Source: Puia dinghuensis (GTDB taxonomy: Bacteria > Bacteroidota > Bacteroidia > Chitinophagales > Chitinophagaceae). From it: a DNA stretch of 64,000 nt. How positions within the stretch are numbered: the stretch's first letter is position 1; each line of letters starts with the position of its first letter. The position numbers and the translations under genes are program-made. The DNA lies in NCBI RefSeq assembly GCF_014642875.1, contig NZ_BMJC01000003.1, forward strand, positions 558,001 through 622,000, given 5' to 3'. The notes under the pieces were generated by a model. The model had not been told where the DNA came from and searched no databases. It saw nothing but the letters and a program-made list of their open reading frames with translations. Positions 40,238-49,484 of the stretch are shown here, in pieces.

Positions 40238-40265
40238 CCAGGTAGTTGCAATCGCAGCTACCTGG
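40238..40265. repeat. Inverted repeat between osmC-like and SDR genes
   Basis: CCAGGTAG and CTACCTGG (8 bp, perfect) with a 12-base loop. No T tract follows on the plus strand. It could be an attenuator, processing hairpin or operator. Confidence 0.45.
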
Positions 40266-40283
40266 CTGAAAAAATATAATATC

Positions 40284-41123
40284 ATGAATACTTCAAAAGT
40301 ATGGTATGTAACAGGGGCCTCTCAGGGGCTGGGACTGGTCCTCGTAAAAAAACTGCTTGAAAATGGCTACAGGGTTGCCGCAAGTTCCCGCGATGCGCAT
40401 GCACTGAGCCAGGCGGTCGGTCTGATAGACAAGGACCGTTTTCTCCCGCTGGCTGTCGATTTGAACAACCTGGATTGCATCGATGAATCCATACAGCAAA
40501 CTCTCGCAGCATTCGGGCGTATCGATGTGGTGGTCAACAATGCAGGATACGGAATGGCTGGAACAATAGAAGATATAGCAGAGCAGGATATCCGGAACAT
40601 TTTTAATGTTAACGTGCTGGCTACAATAGATGTGGTAAAGAGTGTCTTGCCGGTGATGCGCAGACAAAGATCGGGCTACATTATTAATATCGGTTCGGTG
40701 GCTGGTTTTGTGGGTGCTCCGGGCTGGTCTGTTTATTCGGCTACCAAAGCGGCGGTGGCTGCTTTTTCCGAAACGATCGCGCTTGATGTCAAAGAATTTG
40801 GAATTAAGGTTACTGTAGCCGAACCATCGGGTTTTCGAACCGGCTTTTTGACCAAAAACTCACTTGCACTGATCCCCACTAAAATAGAGGGTTATGAAGC
40901 AGTAAAACGCACACAGGACCGTTACCTGTCTTCGGATGGAAAGCAGCCAGGCGACCCGGACCGCGCAGCGGAGATATTTATGGAATTAGCCGAAAGCCCG
41001 GAACCACCAATGCACCTGTTTCTCGGGAATGATGCTTATAACCGGGCTTCAAAAAAGCTGACTGAAATGTCCGAGGAACTGGAGCAATGGAAACCCGTAA
41101 CAGTCGGGGCGGATTTTAAATAA
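40284..41123 (+). CDS. Short-chain dehydrogenase/reductase
   Basis: A 279-residue SDR with TGASQGLGLVLVKKLLENGY (coenzyme loop near residue 10), NNAGYGMAG, the Ser in INIGSVAGF and the YSATKAA active-site Tyr/Lys. A C-terminal extension with AEPSGFRTGFL is typical of the 'oxidoreductase, SDR' group of about 280 residues. It lies 69 bases after the OsmC gene, across an inverted repeat, and 5 bases before the sigma-54 regulator. It may bridge the two gene groups. Confidence 0.92.
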   Translation: MNTSKVWYVTGASQGLGLVLVKKLLENGYRVAASSRDAHALSQAVGLIDKDRFLPLAVDLNNLDCIDESIQQTLAAFGRIDVVVNNAGYGMAGTIEDIAEQDIRNIFNVNVLATIDVVKSVLPVMRRQRSGYIINIGSVAGFVGAPGWSVYSATKAAVAAFSETIALDVKEFGIKVTVAEPSGFRTGFLTKNSLALIPTKIEGYEAVKRTQDRYLSSDGKQPGDPDRAAEIFMELAESPEPPMHLFLGNDAYNRASKKLTEMSEELEQWKPVTVGADFK

Positions 41124-41128
41124 GACCT

Positions 41129-43069
41129 ATGAACTTAAGTATATTAATTATAGAGGATGAATTTCTTGAAGCGGAAAATTTAAGCATCATTCTCAAAAAC
41201 GCAGGTCATGCGGTGCTCGGGATTGCGAAGTCGGTCGATCAGGCCATTGGTCTGATTAACAAAAGCAAGCCCGACATCGTCCTGGTTGATATCGTTCTCA
41301 AGGGAGACCTTAATGGAATTCACCTGGCCCATATTCTGAATAAGAAAAACATACCTTTTATTTTTCTTTCAGCAAATTCAAATGCAACGACACTAGAACA
41401 GGCTATCGAGACAAAACCCTACGGCTTCCTTGTAAAACCTTTCAGGGAGAAGGAACTTCTGATTGCCTTGAACGTCGCGGTTTACCGGTATCAAAAAAAT
41501 ATTGAACTGATCAGCAGGCAGCAAAAGTGGTTAAACGGTCTGCTTACGTCTGTTATCAAAATGCCGGGAAGCAAAAGTGACAAAATATTATCGCTGATCC
41601 GTGCGCTTACTTCTTTTCTGCCCTTTGATTTTATTGTCATCGACACGAAACTGGCAGATAAAAGCGACTCGGTAGTTTACCGTTACCAACGAACAGGATT
41701 CGACGCCTACGATAAGTTAGACGACAAAAAAAAGCAGTCCGATGGCGAATTGAATGTTGCGGATATGAATGCTGCAAGAAAAAAGTGCAATGGCAGTAGC
41801 AATGCCCATTTTCTAAATGGACAGGATTTCATAGACACTTGTGCGCTTAGCCCTTTACTGGACAAAATACGTAAGACCAAAAAATTTACCGCTGTACTAT
41901 GGCTTCCCTTACTATTTCGCTGGGACGTGGATATGGGTATCACCTTTTATCGCTGTGGCGGAGAACGTTATACGCAGGATCACCTTGATCTGATGGTTTC
42001 CATGCAGGATCTTTTGGCCGATGTCGTAGATAGCATCAGGAAAACTTCTGAGGATGATGGGGCGTCTGAGCAATTTCAGCCATCGAAAGCGCCCAATCAG
42101 TTGTTGAGCCCGGGAATTGAAGGCATCATCGGCAATAGTCCAAAATTAATTGAGGCCCTTGACAAAGTGATCCAAGTCGCACCGTTTGATAATACGGTGC
42201 TGATACTTGGTGAAACCGGGGTGGGAAAAGAGGGGATAGTTAAGGCGATCCACCACCTGTCCCCACGAAAAGGCCGACCGCTGGTGAAAGTGAATTGTGC
42301 CGCGATACCCGTCAACCTGGTGGAGTCCGAATTGTTCGGACATGAGAGAGGCGCATTCACCGGAGCAACCGAAAGAAGAGTCGGCAGATTTGAACAAGCG
42401 AATGGCGGCACCTTATTTCTGGATGAGATAGGTGAATTACCTATCGAGGTACAAAGCAAGCTTCTGCGTGCGCTGCAGGAGAAAGAAATTGAACGTGTCG
42501 GAGGCAGGGCAACGATAAAGACAGACGTCCGGATCATAGCAGCCACGAACAGAAACCTGCTTAAGGAGATTGCGGCCGGACGCTTTCGCATGGATCTGTA
42601 CTACCGGATCAATGTTTTCCCAATTTATCTTCCTCCATTGCGGGAAAGAAGAGAGGACATTCCGGCTCTTACAGAATATTTCCTGCAATATTATGGGCGC
42701 AATATCAGAGCGGAGGCTATGAGCGTCTCCGCCGCTGCGCTCAATCAGTTGGAAGACTATTCCTGGCCTGGCAACATTCGTGAATTGCAGCACCTCATAG
42801 AACGCCACGTTTTACAGGCGCGGTCGAGCCGTATAGAGGCGTTTGAAATGCCCGATCAGATGCCTGGAAATGAGTTTATACCAACTATTGAACCCGAAGT
42901 AAAATCTTATATCGAGATGGACCGTGAGCATATTATTTCCGCTCTCAAAAAGGCAAATGGAAAAGTTTCCGGCCGGGGAGGCGCTGCCGAACTATTAAAA
43001 CTTCGGCCAACGACACTAACATCGAAGATGAAACGGCTTGGGATCACGTGGCCGATTGCGAATGCATAA
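41129..43069 (+). CDS. Sigma-54-dependent response regulator (NtrC type)
   Basis: A 646-residue enhancer-binding protein. A receiver domain (residues 1-120) has phosphoacceptor Asp54 in VLVDIVL and Lys in LVKPFRE. A GAF-like middle region spans about 145-310. The AAA+ domain (about 335-565) has GETGVGKEG and GAFTGA, the sigma-54 contact loop. A Fis-type HTH ends the protein (AELLKLRPTTLTSKMKRLGI). The receiver is followed by a histidine kinase gene 37 bases downstream, the expected partner. Its target promoters need a -24/-12 element; one candidate is at 31116. Confidence 0.95.
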   Translation: MNLSILIIEDEFLEAENLSIILKNAGHAVLGIAKSVDQAIGLINKSKPDIVLVDIVLKGDLNGIHLAHILNKKNIPFIFLSANSNATTLEQAIETKPYGFLVKPFREKELLIALNVAVYRYQKNIELISRQQKWLNGLLTSVIKMPGSKSDKILSLIRALTSFLPFDFIVIDTKLADKSDSVVYRYQRTGFDAYDKLDDKKKQSDGELNVADMNAARKKCNGSSNAHFLNGQDFIDTCALSPLLDKIRKTKKFTAVLWLPLLFRWDVDMGITFYRCGGERYTQDHLDLMVSMQDLLADVVDSIRKTSEDDGASEQFQPSKAPNQLLSPGIEGIIGNSPKLIEALDKVIQVAPFDNTVLILGETGVGKEGIVKAIHHLSPRKGRPLVKVNCAAIPVNLVESELFGHERGAFTGATERRVGRFEQANGGTLFLDEIGELPIEVQSKLLRALQEKEIERVGGRATIKTDVRIIAATNRNLLKEIAAGRFRMDLYYRINVFPIYLPPLRERREDIPALTEYFLQYYGRNIRAEAMSVSAAALNQLEDYSWPGNIRELQHLIERHVLQARSSRIEAFEMPDQMPGNEFIPTIEPEVKSYIEMDREHIISALKKANGKVSGRGGAAELLKLRPTTLTSKMKRLGITWPIANA

Positions 43070-43106
43070 AGTCGGGCGAGGGCAACTTTCCGGAAAACAC
43101 CCGTCA

Positions 43107-45653
43107 ATGTACAAAAAATCATTCCTCCTTTGTTTTCCCTTATGGCTGCTGGCCTGGTGTACTGGCCAATGCCAAAATACACACGGAGACCTTGCTGTTC
43201 CAAAAGTTGCTGCGAATATGCTGTCTGCAACATTAGTAGATTTGAATGGCGCGCGCGACGATACCATGGAAATCCGGCTACTGCTGAGACTGAGCTATAT
43301 CTATTATTGGCTAGACGAAACCAGGCATCATCATGAGGGCGATAGTGCGGTATTTTTTGCACAGCAGGCGATGGCCCTCAGCTCCCAAACTAACTTTACC
43401 GAAGGGCTTACCGAGTCTGAGTTCTTACGGTGCAGGATATCTATTGACAGATCAGACCTTGCAGGCGCAAAGCGGATTGTCGACATGACCTTTGGGGAAG
43501 AACGTATCCGGCTTTTGATAGTGATCGGTGAGCACTATGTTTTGCAGGCGGCTCCTGTTGGCAAGGATAGCTCGAAAATTGCGTACTCTGTCTTAATGGA
43601 AGCTCTATCACTGGCAGAACGCCTGCATTCAAATTATTGGCTTATTGCAAGCATGGCTATGCTGGGACAATATTACTATGCAAACGGACAAATCACCAGG
43701 GGGCAAGAATTTTTTTTCCGCATCATTAAGATGTTTGAACAAAACCATGACGTTGCAAGCCAGGCATATTGGTGGGCGAAAATGGAAAATTACATGCCGT
43801 ATGCACCGGAGACCTATTCCATGCAGCTAAGTGATTATCAAAAGGCTATCGATCTGTATCTTTCAATCGGTGAAACTGCCGAAGCTGCAGAGGTCTATGG
43901 AGCTATGGCCTTTCTGGCCAAAACCATGAATGATTTCGACTATGCGAAAAAGCTATATTTTAAGAAGATTGCGCTGCTTAAAGAGGCAGGGGGTAGAAAC
44001 ATTTACGAAGCCTTCCTATACCTGGCGGAAATCTATTATGCAGAGGGCAATCTGGATAGCGCATTGAATTATGCCCTGCAGGCGCTAAGAAATATTGAGC
44101 TTTTGCATGCGGACGAGTATCTTTCCGTGGCGTATAAGTCGCTCGGTGATATCTACCGTAGCATGAACGAAGGTGGTCGGTCGAGTTACTACTATCGTTT
44201 GTCCATTGATTACGGCGAGAGCCCTGCTTTCAAAAAGAACTACGGGTATGCGGTCCTCAGAAGTTATATAGCAACGTTGGTCTCACAAGGGAAAGCGTCG
44301 GAAGCTTTGGCGTTTGCCAAAAATTATATTTCTGCCAGTCCACCCGTGTCCATGTTCGATGAAGAAATTTCCGAAAACGTCCTTGGGACATGTTATGACG
44401 CCGTCGGGAATATCGACATGGCGGAAACAAAGTATTTGGAAATGATCAAATGGGACACGTTTTGCCAGGCCAATTTGGGAAAAGAAATGTATTTAACCGC
44501 GAACATAGTCGGCGCGGAGGCCTATTACGAGATAGGGAAATTTTATGTCTCGCATGATAGATACCGTGAAGCGCAACCTTACCTTGACAAAGCTTTAAAA
44601 TTTGAAAATAAACCGGCGCCTCTTGAAAAGGATGTCAACTACCTGCAATTCAAGACAGACTCTGCATCCGGGAATCTTGGCAGTGCTATCCGGCATTATC
44701 AACGAAGTGTTTTTCTTAAAGATTCGTTATTGGCCAGAGAACGTCTTAAAGAACTCAATTTCCTGAATGTGCAATTCGAGACGGCAGAAAAGGAAAGAAA
44801 CATCAAGCTCCTGGAGAAGGAGGCGCAATTGCAAAATAGAAAGCTGCAAGAATCGGCGCAATTACGAATGTGGTCCGGCGCTGCCATGCTATTGCTGGTA
44901 GCCCTTCTTGCCATTCTCTATAGCCGAAACAGGCTCAAAAATAAAAAGAACATTCAGCTTCAAGGGCAACAAGAGATCATCAACGAGAAGAACCTATCTC
45001 TGTCGCAGCTGGTCCGGGAGAAGGAGTGGCTTTTAAAGGAAGTTCACCATCGCGTAAAGAATAATTTGCAGATTGTTACCAGCCTGCTGAATAGTCAGTC
45101 GGCTGGCGTCGGCGAGGGCCCCGTATTGGACGCTTTATTGGAGGGGAAACACCGGATACAGGCTATGGCCATGATCCACCAGCGGCTCTACAATGGGGAC
45201 GAATATGGCTGTGTTCTGATGCCATCGTATATTTCGGAACTGGTCGATTATCTAAAGGAATCGTTTAATCCCGGCACCCGCATTATTTTTAAGTTGTGTA
45301 TTGATCCCGTTGCTTTAAATTTGAGTGTTGCCGTTCCTTTTGCGCTTATTTTAAATGAGGCGATCTCCAACTCGCTGAAGCATGGATTCCCGGACGGTCG
45401 GGAAGGGACGGTTACTGTTGAGCTGCGAAGCCTTGGTGGCCAAACAAAGGTATTGAAGGTCGCTGACGACGGCATCGGAATTCCGCCTTCCGTTGACGAA
45501 AGCAATCCTAATTCATTCGGCCTTCGTCTTATTCGTGGATTTACATCCGATATTTCAGGGACATTGAAGATCGAAAGATCCAGGGGTACATCGATTGTAA
45601 TCGTTTTCGACGTCAATGAGGAAGCAAGGTTTTCTGGTGCTAATACATTCTGA
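43107..45653 (+). CDS. TPR-containing sensor histidine kinase (HisKA_2 type)
   Basis: An 848-residue membrane kinase. A signal peptide or anchor (MYKKSFLLCFPLWLLAWCTGQC) precedes a periplasmic region of about 560 residues made of tetratricopeptide-like repeats (for example AEAAEVYGAMAFLAKTMNDFDYAKKLYFKK). A transmembrane helix follows (MWSGAAMLLLVALLAILYS), then a short coiled coil. The catalytic core has the H-box EVHHRVKNNLQIV (phospho-His), N-box NEAISNSLKHGF and G-box DDGIGIPPS. This is the HisKA_2/HATPase architecture common in Bacteroidota. It is most likely the partner of the sigma-54 regulator just upstream. Start at 43107 is chosen for the signal sequence; 43065 is possible. Confidence 0.9.
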   Translation: MYKKSFLLCFPLWLLAWCTGQCQNTHGDLAVPKVAANMLSATLVDLNGARDDTMEIRLLLRLSYIYYWLDETRHHHEGDSAVFFAQQAMALSSQTNFTEGLTESEFLRCRISIDRSDLAGAKRIVDMTFGEERIRLLIVIGEHYVLQAAPVGKDSSKIAYSVLMEALSLAERLHSNYWLIASMAMLGQYYYANGQITRGQEFFFRIIKMFEQNHDVASQAYWWAKMENYMPYAPETYSMQLSDYQKAIDLYLSIGETAEAAEVYGAMAFLAKTMNDFDYAKKLYFKKIALLKEAGGRNIYEAFLYLAEIYYAEGNLDSALNYALQALRNIELLHADEYLSVAYKSLGDIYRSMNEGGRSSYYYRLSIDYGESPAFKKNYGYAVLRSYIATLVSQGKASEALAFAKNYISASPPVSMFDEEISENVLGTCYDAVGNIDMAETKYLEMIKWDTFCQANLGKEMYLTANIVGAEAYYEIGKFYVSHDRYREAQPYLDKALKFENKPAPLEKDVNYLQFKTDSASGNLGSAIRHYQRSVFLKDSLLARERLKELNFLNVQFETAEKERNIKLLEKEAQLQNRKLQESAQLRMWSGAAMLLLVALLAILYSRNRLKNKKNIQLQGQQEIINEKNLSLSQLVREKEWLLKEVHHRVKNNLQIVTSLLNSQSAGVGEGPVLDALLEGKHRIQAMAMIHQRLYNGDEYGCVLMPSYISELVDYLKESFNPGTRIIFKLCIDPVALNLSVAVPFALILNEAISNSLKHGFPDGREGTVTVELRSLGGQTKVLKVADDGIGIPPSVDESNPNSFGLRLIRGFTSDISGTLKIERSRGTSIVIVFDVNEEARFSGANTF

Positions 45654-45753
45654 AGAATTTAACAGTGATTAAAGAAAACTATGAATACTACTTATCCTTT
45701 TTTTATTAATTTTAGCAATTAATTATTGCGAGTGCCCGAAACAATATCGAAGA

Positions 45754-46161
45754 ATGTACCATTCTAATAGTATGCTGTCTCAAAGAGCCATGCAGTCCTT
45801 GCGATACCTGGGCGGCCTCCTGATCATTCTGGGCTTCTTCGTGTTTGGCTCTTGTCCCGTGAGAAATGCGATAAGTTCGCTAATTAATGATTCATCGCAA
45901 AACACGGAGCAAAAAAATACCGGCACTGCAAATGTTATTTCCAATCATACCTGTACCGGTTATACTTCAGATGAAATAGCCCTTTTTGATGACGGGACAT
46001 CATCTGTAAACCCAACTTTGCCTCTATTAGCCGTCCCTGTTACGGCATTTTTCCCGGCCCCTCCTCCTTTTAATAACATCAACGTTCTGCATGACGTACT
46101 TTCGGCTCGGGGTGTCAATTCCATTCCAATATATCTTAGAAATCGGGTCTTGTTAATTTGA
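45754..46161 (+). CDS. Hypothetical lipoprotein-like small protein
   Basis: A 135-residue reading frame (alternative starts at 45772 and 45790). The N-terminal helix SLRYLGGLLIILGFFVFGSC ends in a lipobox-like Cys (FGSCPVRN). A Ser/Asn/Thr-rich middle and a hydrophobic proline-rich tail (PVTAFFPAPPPF) follow. I recognise no domain. It stands alone after the kinase; the preceding 100 bases are AT-rich. Confidence 0.55.
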   Translation: MYHSNSMLSQRAMQSLRYLGGLLIILGFFVFGSCPVRNAISSLINDSSQNTEQKNTGTANVISNHTCTGYTSDEIALFDDGTSSVNPTLPLLAVPVTAFFPAPPPFNNINVLHDVLSARGVNSIPIYLRNRVLLI

Positions 46162-46309
46162 TCTCACTGTTCCCTTCTAAAGGCTACTGAATTTTCTTTA
46201 AGACTATTGTAATCGCATGCTCCGGTTATGATCAGTGCATACTGCAATCTTGTGGTATCAACTGATGATCCTATCGGGCAAATGCGGGATGCTATCAAAC
46301 TTTTTAACT

Positions 46310-46795
46310 ATGCTTAACAACACGTTTTCTATAGCTGGTAAAGATTACCGGCAAATAGCCCCTTTATTTTTGCGCTTAATTATTGGCTTTGGATTCATGG
46401 CTCACGGATGGACGAAATTAAGTAGGGGGCCTGGGGGCTTTGAGAAGTTATTAACACAATTAAATGTCCCCTTTCCCCATCTTATGTCCTGGATTACACC
46501 TTTAGTGGAAGTATTTGGCGGGGCGGCTATTTTCCTTGGAATATTTGTAAGTATAACTGCTATACCCCTTATTGTCACGATGATGGTCGCAATGTTCGGC
46601 ATTCATATTCATTACGGATTCAGCTCTATTAAAACCATTGGCTTAACCCCGCAGGGGCCGTTGTTTGGTCCACCCGGATACGAAATCACTCTATTATATA
46701 TTTGCGGCCTCATTTCATTGCTCGTTTCCGGCTCAGGCAAATTCTCCATAGACGCGATCCTGTCCAAAAGACATGATCAGGACCAGGAACATTGA
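46310..46795 (+). CDS. DoxX-family membrane protein
   Basis: A 161-residue DoxX protein with four helices: PLFLRLIIGFGFMAHGWTKL with the R-x3-G-x-x-F-x-x-H-G-x-x-K signature, then FPHLMSWITPLVEVFGGAAIFLG, and helices to the C-terminus. The ATG at 46310 is preferred to 46235 because the DoxX motif begins about 20 residues after it. DoxX proteins have been linked to thiol or sulfur redox stress, though the role here is unknown. It is followed, after an inverted repeat, by a TauE/SafE gene. Confidence 0.88.
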   Translation: MLNNTFSIAGKDYRQIAPLFLRLIIGFGFMAHGWTKLSRGPGGFEKLLTQLNVPFPHLMSWITPLVEVFGGAAIFLGIFVSITAIPLIVTMMVAMFGIHIHYGFSSIKTIGLTPQGPLFGPPGYEITLLYICGLISLLVSGSGKFSIDAILSKRHDQDQEH

Positions 46796-46837
46796 GTGTC
46801 TGATATAAAGCGACTGCACTACCTGCCACTTTTCATC

Positions 46838-46863
46838 GGTTAGGGCCTCTTTGGGCCCTAACC
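46838..46863. repeat. 10-bp perfect inverted repeat before the TauE/SafE gene
   Basis: GGTTAGGGCC and GGCCCTAACC surround a 6-base loop. No T tract follows on either strand. It sits between the DoxX stop and the TauE start (27 bases before ATG 46890) and may be a leader hairpin. Confidence 0.55.
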
Positions 46864-46889
46864 AAATCATTAATAATAATGCTTATCTA

Positions 46890-47660
46890 ATGGGAACTGT
46901 TTTCATCTATATCTTAATCATAAGTTTTATTGCGACTTTAGTAAGGTCCTCATTTGGGTTCGGAGAATCTTTGGTAGCCGTACCTTTGTTTAGTATTGTC
47001 ATCCCTATAGAAACAGCCGTCCCGCTTTCCGTTCTCATATCGGTGTTGGTGGCGCTGGTTGTTGTTATACAGGATTATAAGCAGATACATTTGTACAGTG
47101 CAAAATGGCTAATTTTCTTTTCTGCTCTGGGAATACCAATAGGCATAGCGGTATTGATCTATGGTAATGCTTTCTGGATAAAAATTGGTTTAGGGATCCT
47201 AATAATCTTGTACGCTCTTTACGCGATTTTAGGGAAAAATAAATTTCACCTGGAAAGGGACAGCAGGTTATGGTTGTTTATTTGCGGATTTCTATCAGGC
47301 ATTTTTGGCGGAGCATATGGGGTAAACGGGCCGCCATTGGTCGTCTATGGGAATATGAGGAAATGGACTGCCAAAGACTTCAGGGCAACACTCCAAGGAT
47401 ATTTTCTACCCGCCAGTTTTATCGGGATAGTGGGATATGTTTTTAAAGGATTGATTACTTTAGAATTGCTAAAATATTTTATGATATCCCTGCCAGCCGT
47501 TTTCCCCGCAATTTTTTTGGGCAGGTTTTTGAATCACAGATTTAAAGACGGTTCTTTTTTCAGATACGCTTATATAGGTTTATTGTTTATCGGCGTGTTT
47601 CTGATCGTCTATTCTATCTTTACCAGTGCCTCCGCGAACCCTTTAGTGATTGGAAAATAG
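46890..47660 (+). CDS. TauE/SafE-family membrane transporter
   Basis: A 256-residue membrane protein of the TauE/SafE (DUF81) family, exporters of sulfite or sulfonate-type anions. Eight hydrophobic segments are seen with the duplicated family motif: SSFGFGESLVAVPLFSIV in the first half and FICGFLSGIFGGAYGVNGPPLVVYG in the second. The ATG at 46890 is preferred over a TTG at 46851. Together with the DoxX gene it suggests sulfur-compound handling. It could relate to the sulfite-oxidase-like protein at 33409, but no direct link is seen. Confidence 0.88.
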   Translation: MGTVFIYILIISFIATLVRSSFGFGESLVAVPLFSIVIPIETAVPLSVLISVLVALVVVIQDYKQIHLYSAKWLIFFSALGIPIGIAVLIYGNAFWIKIGLGILIILYALYAILGKNKFHLERDSRLWLFICGFLSGIFGGAYGVNGPPLVVYGNMRKWTAKDFRATLQGYFLPASFIGIVGYVFKGLITLELLKYFMISLPAVFPAIFLGRFLNHRFKDGSFFRYAYIGLLFIGVFLIVYSIFTSASANPLVIGK

Positions 47661-47724
47661 CTTATTAGTTCGAACCAAAATCATAAAGGAGGGAATGTTT
47701 AAATGGTGTAAATTGATCTCCGTC

Positions 47725-49425
47725 ATGGAGATTCGATTTACTCTTTTTATTGTTCTTACCAGTTTATTTTGTGGCATTGTCAGCGCCGCACAGGAAAGAT
47801 ATGGCGCCTATATCCCATGGACCACATATGAAGCGGAGCAGATGACGACAACCGGGTCCGTCCTGGGCCCGAAATATGGTCCCTACCAGGTAGAAACAGA
47901 ATCCTCTGGTCAGCGTTGTGTGAAGCTAACGGCCAAAGGGCAGTATCTGGAGTTCGCCGCCATCGCACCGGCGAACAGTTTGGTAATCCGGTACAGTCTT
48001 CAGGACGGCCCGGCTGGTGAGGGTCTGAGTGCCAGACTGAGCATTTATAAGAACGGCCGGTTTGTCGACAGGTGTGTGGCGTCCTCCCGTTATGCCTGGC
48101 TTTACGGGAAGTATCCTTTCAGCAATGATCCCGCTATGGGGTCGCCGAGACATTTTTATGACGAAATAAGAGTGAAGGGGCTTCAGATCCGAAAAGGGGA
48201 TGTGATCCGTATCCGGTGGGATGACGGCCCGGGTGAATATTGTATCATAGATTTGGTGGACCTGGAAGCCATAGCGCCTCCATTGAAACGGCCTTTAAAT
48301 TCGCTATCTCTCATGGACTTTTCGGGCAATGCGTTTAACGGCGACTATACCCAGTCGCTCAGGGACTGTATAGCCAGGGCAGTTTTAGAAGGGAAAGCCG
48401 TGTGGATACCTGCAGGATCGTTTAAGCTTACAGGAGATATTCTGCTGCCGGCCAATGTAACTATCCAGGGGGCGGGAATGTGGTATACAGAATTGGTAGG
48501 AGATGACAACCTGTATGCAGATGCCAATAGGCGGGTAAGATTGAAGGGGAACGGCAGCAACATCCATATCGCCGATCTGGCCATTACTGGGAAGCTGGAT
48601 CACCGCAATGATAAAGAGCCCAATGACGGAATAGTAGGTTCTTTTGGGAGAGGCTCCACCATTTCCAGGGTCTGGATAGAACAAACGAAGGTAGGGATGT
48701 GGATAGAGAACTCCGACAGCTTGAGGATCACGGGGTGCCGCATCCGAAATACCATGGCAGACGGTATCAATTTCTGCGTGGGTATGAGCCGATCGATTAT
48801 AGAACAATGCACTGCCCGCGGAACGGGGGATGATTGCTTTGCTGTCTGGCCTGCTGTGTACTCGCGACAACTATTTTCTCCTGGTAATAATCTTGTACTC
48901 CACTGTACAGGTCAGCTACCGTATCTTGCCAATGGGGCGGCCCTTTATGGAGGAGAAAGCAATGTGATCAGGGACTGTGCTTTCACTGATATTACAGCTG
49001 GATCGGGTATACTGATCAGCACAACATTTCCGACTTCGAGCAGGGAGAGGGGGATCGATAATAATTTCAGCGGTACGACGGTGGTTGAGAACTGTGCCGT
49101 AAAGACCTGTGGGGGCTTTGACCATGAGTGGGGCTGGCGTGCTGCCTTGGAGATCTGCACGGACAAGCGCAGCATCGCGGGGGTAATAATCAGCAACGTG
49201 CATATCGACAGCAGTTTATCAAATGGAGTTAGCGTAATCGCCAGGAATGGGCAAACGCTGTCGGATGCTGTGTTGCGACATGTTTCGGTGGCAGTCTATG
49301 GGGTTGGTGCAGATGGTAAATATGGGCTTTTTATTCCTGCGGGTGCGCGTGGGAGGATGGACGTTCGTGAATGCAGCCTTGGGCAGGTAGAAAATGAGGG
49401 CAAGGAGTTTCGGATGGAAAGATGA
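47725..49425 (+). CDS. Secreted beta-helix glycosidase with CBM, GH87-like
   Basis: A 566-residue exported protein. Signal peptide MEIRFTLFIVLTSLFCGIVSA. Residues of about 30-195 form a CBM35/CBM6-type sandwich (WTTYEAEQM at the start, then ending CIIDLVDLEAI). The rest is a right-handed parallel beta-helix with GAGMWYTELVGDD, NTMADGINFC and ARGTGDDCFAVW. The Asp and paired Asp residues in these strings match the GH87 (alpha-1,3-glucanase/mycodextranase) catalytic set as I recall it. A pectate-lyase-superfamily protein of other specificity remains possible. No SusC/D genes are nearby. Confidence 0.75.
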   Translation: MEIRFTLFIVLTSLFCGIVSAAQERYGAYIPWTTYEAEQMTTTGSVLGPKYGPYQVETESSGQRCVKLTAKGQYLEFAAIAPANSLVIRYSLQDGPAGEGLSARLSIYKNGRFVDRCVASSRYAWLYGKYPFSNDPAMGSPRHFYDEIRVKGLQIRKGDVIRIRWDDGPGEYCIIDLVDLEAIAPPLKRPLNSLSLMDFSGNAFNGDYTQSLRDCIARAVLEGKAVWIPAGSFKLTGDILLPANVTIQGAGMWYTELVGDDNLYADANRRVRLKGNGSNIHIADLAITGKLDHRNDKEPNDGIVGSFGRGSTISRVWIEQTKVGMWIENSDSLRITGCRIRNTMADGINFCVGMSRSIIEQCTARGTGDDCFAVWPAVYSRQLFSPGNNLVLHCTGQLPYLANGAALYGGESNVIRDCAFTDITAGSGILISTTFPTSSRERGIDNNFSGTTVVENCAVKTCGGFDHEWGWRAALEICTDKRSIAGVIISNVHIDSSLSNGVSVIARNGQTLSDAVLRHVSVAVYGVGADGKYGLFIPAGARGRMDVRECSLGQVENEGKEFRMER

Positions 49426-49456
49426 AAATGTAACTCGCTCGGTTACTCCAAACAAA

Positions 49457-49477
49457 AACCCCAGCAATGCTGGGGTT
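49457..49477 (-). terminator. Terminator of the collagen-like lipoprotein gene
   Basis: AACCCCAGC and GCTGGGGTT form a perfect 9-bp stem with a 3-base loop. On the minus strand TTTTTGTTT follows, 8 bases after the convergent gene's stop. Confidence 0.75.
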
Positions 49478-49484
49478 CGCTGCT

